Counted from the stretch's first letter, positions 1-10,568 are shown. The stretch is DNA of 64,000 nt from Speluncibacter jeojiensis (GCF_029589495.1 NZ_JAAIVF010000006.1:124001-188000); one strand, 5' to 3'. Notes: generated by a model from the sequence alone, not told the origin. Made by a program: numbers and translations.

Positions 1-62
1 CCGGCGTCGACGACGTCGACAGGGGGGGAGGCGAACCGTGCTGAGGCGGAGCTGCTGCGCAT
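1..62 (-). CDS. lipB: 5' fragment of probable octanoyltransferase LipB
   Basis: Only the first 20 codons lie in the window; the rest runs off its left edge. The visible peptide begins MRSSSASARF and ends PPVDVVDA, which fits the variable N-terminus and first strand of actinobacterial LipB but is too short to prove it. LipB moves octanoyl groups from acyl carrier protein to lipoyl domains. The ATG is preceded by TAACGT (70-75) with a 7-nt gap, matching the leaderless pattern of many genes here. In M. tuberculosis lipB follows the Rv2216-type gene that sits just upstream, and a lipoyl-domain E2 gene is close by. The identification is mainly synteny plus start signal. Confidence 0.4.
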   Translation of the reverse strand, partial: MRSSSASARFASPPVDVVDA

Positions 63-152
63 GCTGGGCACGTTACGCCCGTGGCGGCGTCGCAGGTGCC
101 CGGGAGTCCGTGACGGCCATCGAGCCCGGGATCGCGGCGCCCGGTGGCGAGG

Positions 153-1040
153 TCAGCCGATGGCGGCGGCGAGCGCCTCGCCGATGGTGTTGTGCGCGAA
201 GGTGAAACCGGACCGCTCCAGTTCCCGCGGAATCGCCCGCTGACCGGTCAGTGCACCCTCCCCGGCGAACTCACCGAGCACCGCGGACAGGGCGAAGCCG
301 GGGATCGCCCACGGGGCGGGGCGGTGCACGGCCCGGGCGAGCGACGACGAGAACTGCGCGTTGGTGACCGGCGCGGGTCCGCACAGGTTGACCGGACCGT
401 CGAGGGTGCGGTCGGTGAGCGCATGGACGAGTCCGCGCACCTCGTCCTCGAGCGAGATCCAGGTGATGTACTGCCGGCCCGATCCGAGCCGGCCGCCCAG
501 TCCCAGCCGGTACAGCGGCAGCAGCTTGCCCAGGGTGCCGCCGCGCGGGGTGAGCACGACGCCGGAGCGGACGCGCACCACTCGGGCACCGCCGGCGGCG
601 GCCCGCGTCGTCGCGCGTTCCCAATCCCGGCACACATCGGCGAGGAAACCTCGCCCGGCAGGGGCGGACTCGTCGACCACCCGGCCTTCGGTGTCGCCGT
701 AGAAGCCGACGGCGCTGGCGTTGACCAGTACGGGCACCCGGGTGGCGGCGACGACATCGGCGAGCAGTTCGGTCGGGCCGACCCGGCTGTCGCGGATCTC
801 CTGCTTGTAGGCGCCGGTCCAGCGCCGGTCGCCGATCCCCGCCCCGCACAGGTTCACGACGGCGTCGCACCCGTCCAGATGGGCCGGGTCGAGCAGTCCC
901 TTCACCGGGTCCCACCCGCGTTCGTCTGGGGCCTGCGCGCGGCGACGGACCAGACGCAGCACCGTGTGGCGTTCGGCCCGGAGCGCGGCGACCAGTGCGG
1001 TCCCGATCAGACCGGAAGAGCCCGCGACGCCGATACGCAT
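153..1040 (-). CDS. TIGR01777-type SDR epimerase (Rv2216-like)
   Basis: Predicted 295-residue NAD(P)-binding protein of the atypical short-chain dehydrogenase/epimerase group (TIGR01777, with a DUF1731-like C-terminus). The Rossmann glycine motif [10 protein letters not shown] is at the extreme N-terminus (residues 4-13), followed by the conserved [16 protein letters not shown] segment. The chosen ATG has GGAGG on the coding strand 5 nt upstream (1046-1050); a longer reading from 1151 adds 37 low-complexity residues and has no such signal. It lies downstream of the E2 gene in the same orientation, but about 210 bp and a hairpin separate them, so it may have its own promoter. Its substrate is unknown in the family; the conserved place between dlaT and lipB is the main functional hint. 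Confidence 0.85.
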   Translation of the reverse strand: MRIGVAGSSGLIGTALVAALRAERHTVLRLVRRRAQAPDERGWDPVKGLLDPAHLDGCDAVVNLCGAGIGDRRWTGAYKQEIRDSRVGPTELLADVVAATRVPVLVNASAVGFYGDTEGRVVDESAPAGRGFLADVCRDWERATTRAAAGGARVVRVRSGVVLTPRGGTLGKLLPLYRLGLGGRLGSGRQYITWISLEDEVRGLVHALTDRTLDGPVNLCGPAPVTNAQFSSSLARAVHRPAPWAIPGFALSAVLGEFAGEGALTGQRAIPRELERSGFTFAHNTIGEALAAAIG

Positions 1041-1168
1041 CCGAGGCCTCCGTTCCTGCCGTCCGCGACTGTCACTGTGCGACATCCCATCGCCGGGTGC
1101 CGGTGCCCGCCGGTGTGCGTCCGGGACCGGAAACCGCTGGTGCGGTTTCACGCTCGGATGGTGATGCG

Positions 1169-1215
1169 CCGCGCCCCCGCGTCACCATCGTATCGACGGC
1201 GGCGCGGGGGCGCGG
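1169..1215 (-). terminator. GC-rich hairpin downstream of dlaT
   Basis: A 13-bp perfect inverted repeat (1169-1181 and 1203-1215) flanks a 21-nt loop just beyond the stop of the E2 gene. It has no T-run, as is usual for actinobacterial terminators, so it may act as a terminator or as an mRNA 3' end. Confidence 0.5.
1187..1192 (-). promoter_or_regulatory. Candidate -10 box TACGAT for the SDR gene
   Basis: TACGAT on the minus strand lies inside a 12-mer (1186-1197) that recurs exactly at 5487-5498, upstream of pepB. It is about 147 nt before the SDR start. No clear -35 element accompanies it. The hexamer also falls in the loop of the hairpin at 1169-1215, so promoter and terminator roles would overlap. 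Confidence 0.3.
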
Positions 1216-1254
1216 GTTTCGTGATCTTGTCGGCGTGGCCGGGCCTGCGAAGGC

Positions 1255-3009
1255 CTACAGGCCCAGGTCGGCCTCGAACGCGGACTCCTCGAGGCGCTGC
1301 TTGACCGTGGTCAGGAAGCGACCGGCGTCCGCGCCGTCGACCAGGCGGTGATCGTAGGTCAGCGGCAGGTAGCACATCGACCGGACACCGATGGACTCGT
1401 TGCCGGCGTCGTCCTGGACGACCATGGGGCGCTTGACGATCGCGCCGGTGCCGAGCATCGCCGCCTGCGGCGGGACCAGGATCGGGGTGTCGAACAGGGC
1501 GCCCTGGCTGCCGATGTTGGTGATCGTGAAGGTGCCGCCGGCGAGCTCGTCGGGCTTGAGGCCGCCGGAGCGGGCGCGCGCGGCGATGTCGGCGATCGCC
1601 CGGGCCAGGCCGGCCAGCGACAGGTCGCCGGCGTTGTGGATCACCGGCGAGAGCAGGCCCTGCTCGGTGTCCACGGCGATTCCCAGGTGCACGGCCGCGT
1701 GGTAGGTGATCTCCTTGGCGTTCTCGTCGTAGCTCGCGTTGATGTTCGGGTGCGCCCCGAGCGCCTCGACGACCGCCTTGGCGAAGAACGGCAGGAACGT
1801 CAGGTTGACGCCCTCGCGCCGGGCGAACTCGGCCTTGGCCTGCGACCGCAGGGCCGCGATCTTGGTGACGTCGACCTCGAAGGTCTGGGTCAGCTGCGCC
1901 GTCGTCTGCAGCGACTCGCGGGTCTTGGTCGCGGTGATCTGGCGGATCCGGTTGGCCTTCTGGGTGGTTCCGCGCAGGCGCGCCAGCTCCGGACGGACGC
2001 CGGCGGGGGTGGCCGCCGCCGGAGCGGCGGCAGCGGCGGCGGCCGGGGCGGCCGCGGCGGGAGCCTGCTTCGCCTCGGCGGCCGCGAGCACATCCTGCTT
2101 GCGGATGCGCCCGCCGACGCCGGTGCCCTTGACGGACGCGAGGTCGACGTTGTTCTCGGCGGCCAGCTTGCGGACCAGTGGGGTCACGTACGGGGCGGCG
2201 CCGCTCTCGGCTGCCGGAGCAGCAGCGGCGGGGGCCGCGGCGGGCGCCGGAGCCTGAGCGGCCGGAGCCTGGGCGGCCGGAGCCTGGGCGGCCGGAGCGG
2301 GAGCGGCCGGAGCCGGGGCGGCGGGTGCCGGAGCAGACGGGGCGGGAGCCTCCGGGGCGGCGGGGGCCGGGGTGGGTGCAGGGGCGGGCGCGGCGGCCGG
2401 GGTGCCGGATCCGACGACGGCGAGTTGCCCGCCGACCGCGACGACGTCGTCCTCCTGCGCACTGATCTCCAGCAGGGTGCCGGCGACCGGGGAGGGGATC
2501 TCGGTGTCGACCTTGTCGGTGGAGACCTCGAGCAGCGGTTCGTCGACCGCGACCTCGTCGCCGACGGCCTTGAGCCAGCGGGTGACGGTGCCCTCGGTGA
2601 CCGACTCGCCCAGCTCGGGCATGTTCACCGGGGTGCCGGACGCGGCGGACGGGGCGGCCTCGGCAGCAGGGGCCGCCGGGGCGGCAGGCTGGGCTGCGGG
2701 CGCAGGGGCGGCGGGCTCGGGAGTCGTCTCCGCGGCCGGGGCGGGGGCTGCCGCAGGAGCGGGGGCCTCGCCGACCTCGCCGATCACCGCGAGCTCACCG
2801 CCGATCTCGACCACGTCGTCTTCCTGGGCGACGATCTTGGTCAGCACGCCGGCAGCGGGGGAGGGGATCTCGGTGTCGACCTTGTCGGTGGAGACCTCGA
2901 GCAGCGGCTCGTCGACCGCGACCGTGTCTCCCTCCTGCTTGAGCCATCTCGTGACAGTCCCCTCGGTGACGGACTCACCAAGAGCTGGCATTTGGACGGA
3001 GAAGGCCAT
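1255..3009 (-). CDS. dlaT: Dihydrolipoamide acyltransferase E2 (DlaT/SucB type)
   Basis: Predicted 584-residue E2 subunit of a 2-oxoacid dehydrogenase complex. Two lipoyl domains are present, with lipoyl-lysines at K43 and K166, each in a TDKVDTE context. Long Ala/Pro hinges follow, then an E3-binding domain near residues 275-315 ([15 protein letters not shown]) and the catalytic domain ending with the HxxxDG motif (H554, D558). In mycobacteria the orthologue Rv2215 serves pyruvate dehydrogenase and the peroxiredoxin-linked antioxidant system, although it was long annotated sucB. The ATG has AGGAG 9 nt upstream. The adjacent SDR and lipB make this a lipoate-metabolism cluster. Whether the substrate is acetyl or succinyl cannot be decided from sequence alone. 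Confidence 0.95.
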   Translation of the reverse strand: MAFSVQMPALGESVTEGTVTRWLKQEGDTVAVDEPLLEVSTDKVDTEIPSPAAGVLTKIVAQEDDVVEIGGELAVIGEVGEAPAPAAAPAPAAETTPEPAAPAPAAQPAAPAAPAAEAAPSAASGTPVNMPELGESVTEGTVTRWLKAVGDEVAVDEPLLEVSTDKVDTEIPSPVAGTLLEISAQEDDVVAVGGQLAVVGSGTPAAAPAPAPTPAPAAPEAPAPSAPAPAAPAPAAPAPAAQAPAAQAPAAQAPAPAAAPAAAAPAAESGAAPYVTPLVRKLAAENNVDLASVKGTGVGGRIRKQDVLAAAEAKQAPAAAAPAAAAAAAPAAATPAGVRPELARLRGTTQKANRIRQITATKTRESLQTTAQLTQTFEVDVTKIAALRSQAKAEFARREGVNLTFLPFFAKAVVEALGAHPNINASYDENAKEITYHAAVHLGIAVDTEQGLLSPVIHNAGDLSLAGLARAIADIAARARSGGLKPDELAGGTFTITNIGSQGALFDTPILVPPQAAMLGTGAIVKRPMVVQDDAGNESIGVRSMCYLPLTYDHRLVDGADAGRFLTTVKQRLEESAFEADLGL

Positions 3010-3493
3010 GTCGTCTGACTCCTAGACGTTCGTGGGTGTGTACGTGGAGACGTGGTGCTAGTGCGCCGGTCGTGTGGTGGCCGATCGGTGTTGCTCGGGT
3101 GTGTCGCAGCGGACACGTCGGCGGATCCCGACGTGCACCCCCTCGACGCGAACCCCATTGTGCTGACAGCCCGATCTGCCTGCGGGAGTCTTCCCAGTTC
3201 CCGGGACAGCAGTGTCCGTCACGACCACGATCTCCGGAAGGCGACAGCTCGACGACGTCTGCGTGTTGGCGCACGTACGTGGGCTGAATCCGAAGCGTTC
3301 GAGGGTGACGGACGCGGACAAATTCTGCTCCTGGTTGTGGCGAGGATTACCCTGCGGACCCATCCTTGCACTCCGCCCGGATCGACGCCCGCACAGGGGC
3401 GTGTTGCGATAGTCTCCTGCGGCGTTCCTCAGGCCGGTCACAGGTTGCGGCGGCAGCATCGAAGCGTGATCGGCCGATGACGGAGGGACAGTG
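3010..3493. other. Divergent intergenic region, no gene seen
   Basis: About 480 bp between the divergent E2 gene and the small protein gene at 3494. Several open frames cross it, but none has a start signal, recognisable motif or convincing composition. It should carry both promoters; TAGTCT at 3410-3415 is a plausible -10 for the rightward gene, leaving a leader of roughly 75 nt. Confidence 0.6.
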
Positions 3494-3847
3494 ATGGGAA
3501 TTCTCGACCGGGTCGGCGGCAGGTTCGGCGGCGGGGGACCGCTGCGCCGCAACCCGCATGCCGCCGACTATGACCACCTGGTCCGCTGGGCGAGCGCACA
3601 CCGCGGCGTCGAGGCATACGTCGAGCCGCCCACAACGCTCAACGAGCTGACCGTCGTGCTGGTCGACGCCGACGGGCGGTGGACGCGCCGGGCGCCCGGC
3701 GGTCCCCGGGCCGCCCGGCGCCTCGGCGAGCAACTGGCGATTCCCGTCTACGACGTGCGCAAGGTGCGCTATCCGCAGCGGATGCGCGATCACGACGCCC
3801 GCGAGCGGATCCTGCGCAAGCGCGCGGCCGCACGCGAGCTGTCGTGA
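3494..3847 (+). CDS. Conserved actinobacterial protein of unknown function
   Basis: 117 residues, no signal peptide and no membrane segment. The N-terminus is glycine-rich (GGRFGGGG), followed by a compact alpha/beta region ([17 protein letters not shown] and an [15 protein letters not shown] segment) and a basic C-terminal helix. I do not recognise the family. The ATG at 3494 is preferred to an in-frame GTG 3 nt earlier because GGAGGG (3482-3487) is 6 nt from the ATG but only 3 nt from the GTG. It is transcribed divergently from the E2 gene and converges on pepB, with a 16-nt gap. The good Shine-Dalgarno and codon use support a real gene. Confidence 0.75.
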   Translation: MGILDRVGGRFGGGGPLRRNPHAADYDHLVRWASAHRGVEAYVEPPTTLNELTVVLVDADGRWTRRAPGGPRAARRLGEQLAIPVYDVRKVRYPQRMRDHDARERILRKRAAARELS

Positions 3848-3863
3848 CCTCGGCGGTGCCCGC

Positions 3864-5405
3864 TCAGCCCCGCTCGGCGATGTCCTCGAGTACGGCGATC
3901 ATGGTGCGGACCGGCACGCCGGTGCCGCCCTTGCCGATGTAACCGAACGGGCCGCCGGTGTTGTAGGCCGGGCCGGCGACGTCGATGTGCGCCCACTGCA
4001 CGCCCTCGCCGACGAACTCCCGCAGGAACAGCGCCGCCACGAGCATGCCGCCCCAGCGGTGGTTGGTCACGTTCGCCAGATCGGCGACCTTCGAGTCGAG
4101 GTCCCCGCGCAGCTCGGCAGGCAGCGGCATCGACCAGCCGTTCTCGCCGACCTCCCGGGAGATCGCCGCGACGCGATCGCGGAACTCCTCGGTGCCCATC
4201 ACGCCGGGGGTGCGGCTGCCGAGCGCGACCATCTGCGCGCCGGTCAGCGTCGCCGTGTCGATCAGGTAGTCGGGGTCGTCCTTCTCACAGGTCAACGCGA
4301 TCGCGTCGGCGAGGATCAGTCGCCCCTCCGCATCGGTGTTGATGACCTCCACGGTCCGGCCGCCGTACTGGGTCAGCACGTCACCCGGGCGCTGCGCGGT
4401 CGCCGACGGCATGTTCTCGGCCATCGGCACGGTCGCGATCACGTTGATCGGCAGCTTCAGCTGCGCGGCGAGCACGACGGTCGCGACCACGGCCGCGGCC
4501 CCGCCCATGTCGGAGGTCATGTTCTCCATGCCCGCGGCGGGCTTGATGGAGATGCCGCCGGTGTCGAACGTGACACCCTTGCCGACCAGCGCGACCGTCG
4601 GTGCCCCCTTGCGGCGGCTGCCCTTGTGGCTCAACCGCACCAGCCGCGGCGGGCGGGACGAGCCCTTGCCGACGCCGATGATGCCGCCGAACCCCTTGCG
4701 TTCGAGCGCCTTCTCGTCGAGCACCTCGACGCCCAGCCCGACCTCTTCACCGAGCGCGGCGGCGCGGGCGGCGAACTCGGCGGGGAACAGGTGACTCGGC
4801 GGCGTGTTGACCAGATCGCGCGCGACCGCGGTCGCCGTCGCGATCGCGATCGCGCGGGCCAGCACTTGCTTGGGCTCCTTCGCCCGGGGGCCGGCGACGA
4901 GCAGGTCCACCCGGGCGACCGGCAGCCGGCCCGCCGCCGGTGCGGCCGACTTGAACTCGGTGAACAGGTAGGCGCCGAGGAACAGCCCCTCGGCCGCGGC
5001 ACCCAGGTCCAGGGCGCCCAGCGTGGTGGCCGCGTGGGCGATGCCGGTCAGCGACCGTGCCGCCACACCGGCTGCGCGACGGATCTTCTCGGCCGCCGCG
5101 GCCGGGTCCGACGCGTCGATCACGCCGCCGCGATCCCCGAGGCCGACGGCGAGAACCGCGTCGACACCGAGTCCCCCGGGCGCGGGGATGCGGGTGAGCT
5201 CCTCGAACCGGCCGGTCGCCCCGACCGCGGCGAGGCTCGCCTCGAGGGGGCCGACAAGCTCGGCGTCGAGTCCGAAGTCGCCTGCGAGTTCCGGGCCGTC
5301 GGGTCCGGAGACGATGCCGATCAGCAGCAATTCGGCGCGCGCGGCGATGGTGGAGGCGAGGGCCAGCTGGGGGCCGAGCTGGCGGGACGACGACGGGACG
5401 CTCAC
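3864..5405 (-). CDS. pepB: Leucyl aminopeptidase, M17 family
   Basis: 513-residue cytosolic aminopeptidase of the M17 family, which uses two metal ions to remove N-terminal residues from peptides. The signature NTDAEGRL lies near residues 356-363, and the upstream metal-lysine region is present ([10 protein letters not shown] and the [11 protein letters not shown] segment). Length matches the family at about 500 residues. I start at a GTG ([10 protein letters not shown]) because AGGAG lies 8 nt upstream; the open frame extends 44 more codons, but that extension is Pro/Arg-rich and looks non-coding. The gene is divergent from gcvT, as Rv2213 is near Rv2211c in M. tuberculosis. Confidence 0.93.
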   Translation of the reverse strand: MSVPSSSRQLGPQLALASTIAARAELLLIGIVSGPDGPELAGDFGLDAELVGPLEASLAAVGATGRFEELTRIPAPGGLGVDAVLAVGLGDRGGVIDASDPAAAAEKIRRAAGVAARSLTGIAHAATTLGALDLGAAAEGLFLGAYLFTEFKSAAPAAGRLPVARVDLLVAGPRAKEPKQVLARAIAIATATAVARDLVNTPPSHLFPAEFAARAAALGEEVGLGVEVLDEKALERKGFGGIIGVGKGSSRPPRLVRLSHKGSRRKGAPTVALVGKGVTFDTGGISIKPAAGMENMTSDMGGAAAVVATVVLAAQLKLPINVIATVPMAENMPSATAQRPGDVLTQYGGRTVEVINTDAEGRLILADAIALTCEKDDPDYLIDTATLTGAQMVALGSRTPGVMGTEEFRDRVAAISREVGENGWSMPLPAELRGDLDSKVADLANVTNHRWGGMLVAALFLREFVGEGVQWAHIDVAGPAYNTGGPFGYIGKGGTGVPVRTMIAVLEDIAERG

Positions 5406-5487
5406 GGGGAAGGCTCCTGCGCTTGGGGAAGGTGGACCCGGGCGCCGGGGTCCTGGTGTACCGGGGTCCGCGGGTCTCGGGGTCCTC

Positions 5488-5493
5488 ATCGTA
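5488..5493 (-). promoter_or_regulatory. Candidate -10 box TACGAT for pepB
   Basis: TACGAT on the minus strand, 82 nt before the pepB GTG, lies inside the 12-mer shared with 1186-1197. A matching -35 is not obvious. Confidence 0.35.
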
Positions 5494-5547
5494 TCGACGC
5501 GGTCGTCGTGGTGCGGCGGTCCGGCCGCGGCGACCACGGAACACGAC

Positions 5548-5553
5548 TAGCCT
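5548..5553 (+). promoter_or_regulatory. -10 box TAGCCT for leaderless gcvT
   Basis: TAGCCT ends 8 nt before the gcvT GTG and there is no Shine-Dalgarno, so transcription probably begins at the start codon. Confidence 0.6.
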
Positions 5554-5561
5554 GTGCAGGC

Positions 5562-6713
5562 GTGAGTGATTCGAATCAGCAGTCCGCCGCCGCCGACCTC
5601 CTCCGCAGCCCGGTCGACGCCGTGCACGACGAGATGGGGGCGACGTTCGCCCCGTTCGGCGGCTGGCAGATGCCGGTGTCCTACGCGGGGGTTGTCGCCG
5701 AGCACACCGCGGTGCGCGAGACGGTCGGGCTGTTCGACGTCAGCCACCTCGGCAAGGCGATCGTCCGGGGTCCCGGGGCCGCCGAGTTCGTCAACTCCGC
5801 GCTGACCAACGACCTGGGTCGCATCGCCCCCGGCCAGGCGCAGTACACGTTGTGCTGCAACGAGACCGGCGGGGTCGTCGACGACCTGATCGCCTACTAC
5901 GTCGGACCCGACGAGATCTTCCTGGTGCCCAACGCGGCCAACACCGCGGCGGTGGTCGCAGCGCTGTCCGCCGCCGCACCGGCCGGCATCACGGTTACCG
6001 ACCTGCACCGCGAGTTCGGGGTGCTGGCCGTGCAGGGACCGCGGTCCGCCGAGGTGCTCGCCGACCTGGGACTGCCCGCCGACATGGACTACATGGCCTT
6101 TACCGACGCGCAGTGGTCCGACGTCGACGGCGCGGTTCCGGTCCGGGTGTGCCGCACCGGATACACCGGCGAACACGGCTACGAGCTCATCCCGCGCTGG
6201 GCGGACGCCGAGCGGCTCTTCCGTGCGCTGCGTGGTGCGGTCGAGGCGCGCGGCGGTCAGGTCGCCGGCCTCGGTGCGCGCGACACCCTGCGCACCGAGA
6301 TGGGCTATCCGCTGCACGGGCACGAGTTGTCGCCGGGGATCTCGCCGCTGCAGGCCCGGTGCGGCTGGGCGGTCGGCTGGTCCAAGCCGCAGTTCACCGG
6401 CCGGGACGCGCTGCTGCGGGAGAAGCAGGACGGCCCGGCCCGCCGGCTCTGGGGCCTGAAGGCGGTCGGCCGGGGCGTGCCCCGAGCGGACCTGGCCGTG
6501 CATGCACTGGGGCCGGACGAGACGGTGGCGGGGGAGATCGGCCGGTGCACCTCGGGCACGTTCTCGCCGACGCTGAAGGTGGGCATCGCGCTGGCGTTGC
6601 TCGACGCGTCGGCGGGTGTCGCCGCGGGCGACCGGGTGAGCGTCGACGTGCGCGGCCGCTCGCTGGTGTGCGAGGTGGTCGCGCCGCCGCTGGTGCCGTC
6701 CCACACCCGCTGA
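5562..6713 (+). CDS. gcvT: Aminomethyltransferase, glycine cleavage T protein
   Basis: 383 residues, close to M. tuberculosis GcvT (Rv2211c, 379). The T protein takes the aminomethyl group from lipoylated H protein to tetrahydrofolate, releasing ammonia. Characteristic segments are [17 protein letters not shown] near residue 28, [28 protein letters not shown] and the [12 protein letters not shown] motif of the folate-binding site. The GTG follows TAGCCT by 8 nt without a Shine-Dalgarno, so it appears leaderless. The open frame extends about 525 codons upstream, but that part is antisense to pepB. The H and P proteins are not in the window. Confidence 0.94.
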   Translation: MSDSNQQSAAADLLRSPVDAVHDEMGATFAPFGGWQMPVSYAGVVAEHTAVRETVGLFDVSHLGKAIVRGPGAAEFVNSALTNDLGRIAPGQAQYTLCCNETGGVVDDLIAYYVGPDEIFLVPNAANTAAVVAALSAAAPAGITVTDLHREFGVLAVQGPRSAEVLADLGLPADMDYMAFTDAQWSDVDGAVPVRVCRTGYTGEHGYELIPRWADAERLFRALRGAVEARGGQVAGLGARDTLRTEMGYPLHGHELSPGISPLQARCGWAVGWSKPQFTGRDALLREKQDGPARRLWGLKAVGRGVPRADLAVHALGPDETVAGEIGRCTSGTFSPTLKVGIALALLDASAGVAAGDRVSVDVRGRSLVCEVVAPPLVPSHTR

Positions 6714-6764
6714 CCGGGACCGGCCACCGGGACTGGACCGGGTGGGCCGAAATCGGACACGCGA

Positions 6765-6770
6765 TAGGAT
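6765..6770 (+). promoter_or_regulatory. -10 box TAGGAT for leaderless ilvE
   Basis: TAGGAT lies exactly 7 nt upstream of the ATG at 6778. This decides that ATG over two earlier in-frame ATGs (6742, 6769), which would fall upstream of the transcription start. Confidence 0.65.
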
Positions 6771-6777
6771 GACGCGC

Positions 6778-7896
6778 ATGACTTCCGACCTCGAGTTCAC
6801 CCGCGTTGCGCACCCCGCCCCCATCTCGGAGCAGGAGCGCGCGCGGGTACTCGAGGCCCCCGGATTCGGCCGGCACTTCACCGATCACATGGTGACCATC
6901 GACTACACGGTCGAGCGCGGCTGGCACGATGCGACCGTCTCCGCGTACGGTCCGCTGACGATGGACCCGGCCGCGATGGTCCTGCACTACGGGCAGTCCA
7001 TCTTCGAGGGGCTCAAGGCCTACCGGCACGGGGACGGGAGCATTGCCAGCTTCCGGCCCGCCGCGAACGCCGCCCGCTTCCGCGCGTCCGCGCGCCGGCT
7101 CGCGATGCCCGAACTGCCCGACGAGCTCTTCCTCGAGTCGATCCGCCAGCTGGTCGACGTGGACAAGGCGTGGGTGCCCGCGTCCGGCGGCGAGGATTCC
7201 CTCTACATCCGCCCGTTCATGTTCGCGACCGAGGCGGGCCTGGGCGTGCGGCCGGCCAAGCAGTACCGCTACATGACGATCGCCTCGCCGGCCGGCGCGT
7301 ACTTCCCGCGCGGCGTCAAGCCGGTGAGCGTGTGGCTTTCGCACGAGTACGTCCGTGCCGCCCCCGGCGGTACCGGTGACGCGAAGTTCGCCGGTAACTA
7401 TGCGGCGTCGCTGCTCGCGCAGGCGCAGGCCGCCGAGCAGGGTTGCGACCAGGTGGTGTGGCTCGACGCGATCGAGCGCCGGTTCGTCGAAGAGATGGGC
7501 GGGATGAACCTGTTCTTCGTCTTCGGCTCCGGTTCCGAGGCGCGGCTGGTCACCCCGGCGCTGTCCGGTTCGCTGCTTCCGGGGATCACCCGGGACTCGT
7601 TGCTGCAGTTGGCATCCGACGCCGGATTCGCCGTCGAGGAGCGCAAGATCTCGACCGAGGAATGGCAGAAGGGCGCCGAGACCGGCGAGATCACCGAGGT
7701 GTTCGCCTGCGGCACCGCGGCCGTCATCACCCCGGTGGGCAGCGTCAAGCACGCCGACGGCGAGTTCGTCATCGCCGGCGGCGAGCCGGGTGAGGTGACG
7801 ATGGCGCTGCGCGACACACTGACCGGGATCCAGCGCGGCACCTTCGCGGACACCCACGAGTGGATGACCCGGCTGCTGCCCGCGCCGACCGCCTGA
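6778..7896 (+). CDS. ilvE: Branched-chain amino acid aminotransferase
   Basis: 372-residue fold-type IV PLP enzyme that makes leucine, isoleucine and valine from their keto acids; M. tuberculosis IlvE (Rv2210c) has 368. The PLP-binding lysine is K203 in the segment [16 protein letters not shown], the eukaryotic-like BCAT-II context. Other family blocks are [15 protein letters not shown], the [12 protein letters not shown] region and the [12 protein letters not shown] segment near the C-terminus. The start follows a TAGGAT box by 7 nt, so the mRNA is probably leaderless. It lies 65 nt after gcvT on the same strand and converges on cobS. Confidence 0.95.
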   Translation: MTSDLEFTRVAHPAPISEQERARVLEAPGFGRHFTDHMVTIDYTVERGWHDATVSAYGPLTMDPAAMVLHYGQSIFEGLKAYRHGDGSIASFRPAANAARFRASARRLAMPELPDELFLESIRQLVDVDKAWVPASGGEDSLYIRPFMFATEAGLGVRPAKQYRYMTIASPAGAYFPRGVKPVSVWLSHEYVRAAPGGTGDAKFAGNYAASLLAQAQAAEQGCDQVVWLDAIERRFVEEMGGMNLFFVFGSGSEARLVTPALSGSLLPGITRDSLLQLASDAGFAVEERKISTEEWQKGAETGEITEVFACGTAAVITPVGSVKHADGEFVIAGGEPGEVTMALRDTLTGIQRGTFADTHEWMTRLLPAPTA

Positions 7897-7942
7897 CCGT
7901 TGCGATCGGGGGTCGCGGCCGGGCCCGGAGGTTCGGCCGGGC

Positions 7943-8701
7943 TCAGCCGTGCAGGGTCAGCCCGATCAGCACGACGGTGGTGGTCACCTCGATGCAGGCG
8001 CCGAGCACGTCGCCGTTGACCCCGCCGAACCGGCGGATGCAGTGCCGGGTCAGTGCCGCCGCACCGAGCAACGCGACCACCACGCACACCGGTCCCTGCC
8101 ACCAGTTCGCGCCCGCCCAACCGGATACCACCACGACCGCGGCCGTCCAGGCCAGGGCGGCCCACCACGGCTGCGTGTCGGCGACCAGCGCGCCGAAACC
8201 GGTCGGCCGGGCGGGGGGATTGCCCCGCCGGCACGCTTGCACGACCGCGGCACGGCCCGCCAGTGGTCCACACACGACGGCGACCCACAGGCCGGATTCG
8301 GCGAGCGACCCCAGCGCGAGCGCCTGGGCCCCGAGGCACACGAACAACGTCACCACACCGAACGGTCCGGCCGCGCCGGAACCCATGACCTCGCGGGCAC
8401 GCTCGGGCGGGCCGTAGCAGCCCAGGCCGTCGGCGGTGTCTGAGAGCCCGTCGACGTGCATGCCGCGGGTCGCCAGGGCAAGCGCGCCGACGGTGAGCAC
8501 CCCCGCCAGCGCGGGTGCGGCGCCGAGTCGCAACAGCACCCAGAGCAGTCCGGCCGCGCCCAGCCCGAGCAGCACGCCCACCAGGGGAGCGGCGGCGATG
8601 GCGCGGCGCCCGGCGGTGCGGTCCACCTCGCGCGGGCCGCGCACGGGCAGCACGGTCAACCAGGACAGCGCCAGCGCGATCCCGCTCGTCGCGCCGCGCA
8701 T
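7943..8701 (-). CDS. cobS: Adenosylcobinamide-GDP ribazoletransferase
   Basis: 252-residue integral membrane enzyme of late cobalamin synthesis, joining alpha-ribazole to adenosylcobinamide-GDP. The family signature HVDGLSDTADGLGCYG, with its metal-binding aspartates, is near residues 82-97, and hydrophobic helices flank it. The ATG immediately follows the TAG stop of cobUT with no base between, so translation should be coupled. The C-terminal helix is short and ends LTLHG. Regulation probably follows cobUT; no B12 riboswitch was seen upstream. Confidence 0.93.
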   Translation of the reverse strand: MRGATSGIALALSWLTVLPVRGPREVDRTAGRRAIAAAPLVGVLLGLGAAGLLWVLLRLGAAPALAGVLTVGALALATRGMHVDGLSDTADGLGCYGPPERAREVMGSGAAGPFGVVTLFVCLGAQALALGSLAESGLWVAVVCGPLAGRAAVVQACRRGNPPARPTGFGALVADTQPWWAALAWTAAVVVVSGWAGANWWQGPVCVVVALLGAAALTRHCIRRFGGVNGDVLGACIEVTTTVVLIGLTLHG

Positions 8702-10477
8702 CTATCGGTCGCCGGCGGGCTCGGCAGTCGCCTGCGACCGCGTCGCGTCCGTGTTGCCCTCGGTGCTGACCCCGGCGCTCTCGAAGGTCGCCATGTGGGC
8801 GAGCGTGACGATCGCCGAGCGCAGCACGGGAAGCGCCAGCAGCGCTCCCGATCCCTCGCCGAGTCGCATGTCCATCTCGATGATCGGCTCGAGTTGCAGC
8901 CGCTGCAGCGCCATGATGTGGGCGGGCTCGGTCGAGCGGTGTCCGGCGACCCACCACGCGCCGGCGCCGGGGGCCAGCGCCTCGGCGAGCAGCGCGGAGG
9001 CGGTCACGACCACACCGTCGAGCACCACCGGCGTGCGCCGCACCGCGGCCTGCGCGAGGAACCCGGCCATCGCGGCGAGGTCGGCGCCGGACGAGGTGCG
9101 CAGCAGCGCAAGCGGATCGCCGAGCACAGGCCGGGCGCGGCGGAGCGCGTCGCGGATGGCCGCGGTCTTACGCATCCAGCCCGCGTCGTCGACGCCGGTG
9201 CCGCGACCGACCGCCGCGACCGGTTCGGTGCCGGTCAGGGCGGCGATCAGCACGGTCGCCGGGGTGGTGTTCCCGATCCCCATCTCGCCGGCGATCAACA
9301 GGTCCGCGCCCGCGTCGACCTCTTCGTCGGCGATCGCGCGCCCGGCGGCGATGGCCGCGAGCGTCTGCTCGGCGGTCATCGCGTCCTCGCGGTCGATGCT
9401 GCCCGAGGACCGGCACACCTTGTGGCTGCGCACCTGCGGCGCGGTGTCGGTCTCCACCGAGATGTCCTCGACGCGCACCCCGGCCCCGGACACCGCCGCG
9501 ATCGTGTTGACCGCTGCGCCGCCGGACACGATGTTCGCGACCATCTGGCCGGTGACCTCGCTCGGGTACGCGGACACCCCGGCGCGGGCCACGCCGTGGT
9601 CGCCGGCGAACACCACCACGCGCGCCCGCGTGAAGTCGTGAGGCGGGCAGGCGGACTGGCAGGATGCGACCCACACCGACAGGTCCTCGAGCCGCCCGAG
9701 CGAGCCGGCCGGCTTGGTCAGCAGCAACTGGCGGTCCCGGGCCTGCGCGGCGACCGCCGCGTCCGGCGGAGTGATCGACGGGAACTCGGCGGCTTCGGGT
9801 CCGGCGGTGGGTTCGGGACGGGCTCCGGTGCCGGCCACCACGGTCGTCGGAGCCGCGGCCGGCGCGGCTGCCGCCACGGGTGCCGGGATCGATTGCGGCG
9901 CGGCCGGTTCGGTCCGCACAGCGGGGGAGATCGCGGCGGAGGACGCCGACTTGAGGGTGGTCGGCAGCCCGGCGACGACGAGCGCGACCTCGTCGCACGC
10001 CTCCGCGACGCGGGCGTTGAGAGCACCGAGTTCGTCACGGAACAGTCGCCCGGCGGCCGTCTCGGGGATGACGCCCAGCCCCGTCTCGGGGCTGACCACG
10101 ACGAGCGTGCCGCGGCACCGCGTGATCGCGTCGACGAGGTCGTCGACCCGATCGGCGATGGAACCGCGGGGCAGATCCCAGGCCTGCGCGTCGTCGATCT
10201 GAGCGGTCAGCCAGGTGCCGAGATCGTCGACGAGAACGGTCCGCCCGTCATCGAGCCCGCGCAGGTGTTCGGCGGCGTCGCCCTCGACGGTGGTCCAGTC
10301 GGCGGGGCGACGCGCGCGGTGCCGGTCGATCCGCGACTCCCAGTCCGTGTCGTCCGGGTCGTGTCGTCCGGTGGCGACGTAGTCGACCGCACCGGGACCG
10401 GACACTCCGGCGGTGACGAGGTTCTCGGCGTAGGCGGACTTCCCGGATCGTGCGCCGCCCAAAATCAATGTCCGCAC
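8702..10477 (-). CDS. cobUT: CobU-CobT fusion: cobinamide kinase/guanylyltransferase plus DMB phosphoribosyltransferase
   Basis: One 591-residue frame holds two enzymes of nucleotide-loop assembly. Residues 1-180 are CobU, with the Walker A loop GGARSGKS (7-14) that phosphorylates and guanylylates adenosylcobinamide. An Ala/Pro-rich linker (about 185-245) leads to CobT, which makes alpha-ribazole phosphate; its blocks are [20 protein letters not shown] and the catalytic glutamate E541 in [12 protein letters not shown]. The GTG at 10477 follows TAGCGT (10486-10491) by 8 nt, suggesting a leaderless mRNA; an in-frame GTG at 10501 would lie upstream of that promoter. No stop or frameshift lies in the linker. 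With cobS directly downstream, the two genes cover the last steps to B12. Confidence 0.92.
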   Translation of the reverse strand: MRTLILGGARSGKSAYAENLVTAGVSGPGAVDYVATGRHDPDDTDWESRIDRHRARRPADWTTVEGDAAEHLRGLDDGRTVLVDDLGTWLTAQIDDAQAWDLPRGSIADRVDDLVDAITRCRGTLVVVSPETGLGVIPETAAGRLFRDELGALNARVAEACDEVALVVAGLPTTLKSASSAAISPAVRTEPAAPQSIPAPVAAAAPAAAPTTVVAGTGARPEPTAGPEAAEFPSITPPDAAVAAQARDRQLLLTKPAGSLGRLEDLSVWVASCQSACPPHDFTRARVVVFAGDHGVARAGVSAYPSEVTGQMVANIVSGGAAVNTIAAVSGAGVRVEDISVETDTAPQVRSHKVCRSSGSIDREDAMTAEQTLAAIAAGRAIADEEVDAGADLLIAGEMGIGNTTPATVLIAALTGTEPVAAVGRGTGVDDAGWMRKTAAIRDALRRARPVLGDPLALLRTSSGADLAAMAGFLAQAAVRRTPVVLDGVVVTASALLAEALAPGAGAWWVAGHRSTEPAHIMALQRLQLEPIIEMDMRLGEGSGALLALPVLRSAIVTLAHMATFESAGVSTEGNTDATRSQATAEPAGDR

Positions 10478-10568
10478 GGCTGCAGACGCTACCAATCGCA
10501 CCTGGGTGTCGAACTACGAGAGCCGCGTCCACCGGCGGCGTCGGCTCGCCGCCGGCCGCGGGCGCGAC

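Noticed and set aside
1348-3018. 556-codon plus-strand open frame opposite the E2 gene
   Set aside because: It is the mirror of the Ala/Pro-rich E2 hinge and gives Gly/Arg repeats without domains; the minus-strand product has complete E2 motifs.
3987-5561. 525-codon upstream extension of the gcvT frame
   Set aside because: It is antisense to pepB, compositionally Arg/Gly-rich, and the leaderless signal fixes the real gcvT start.
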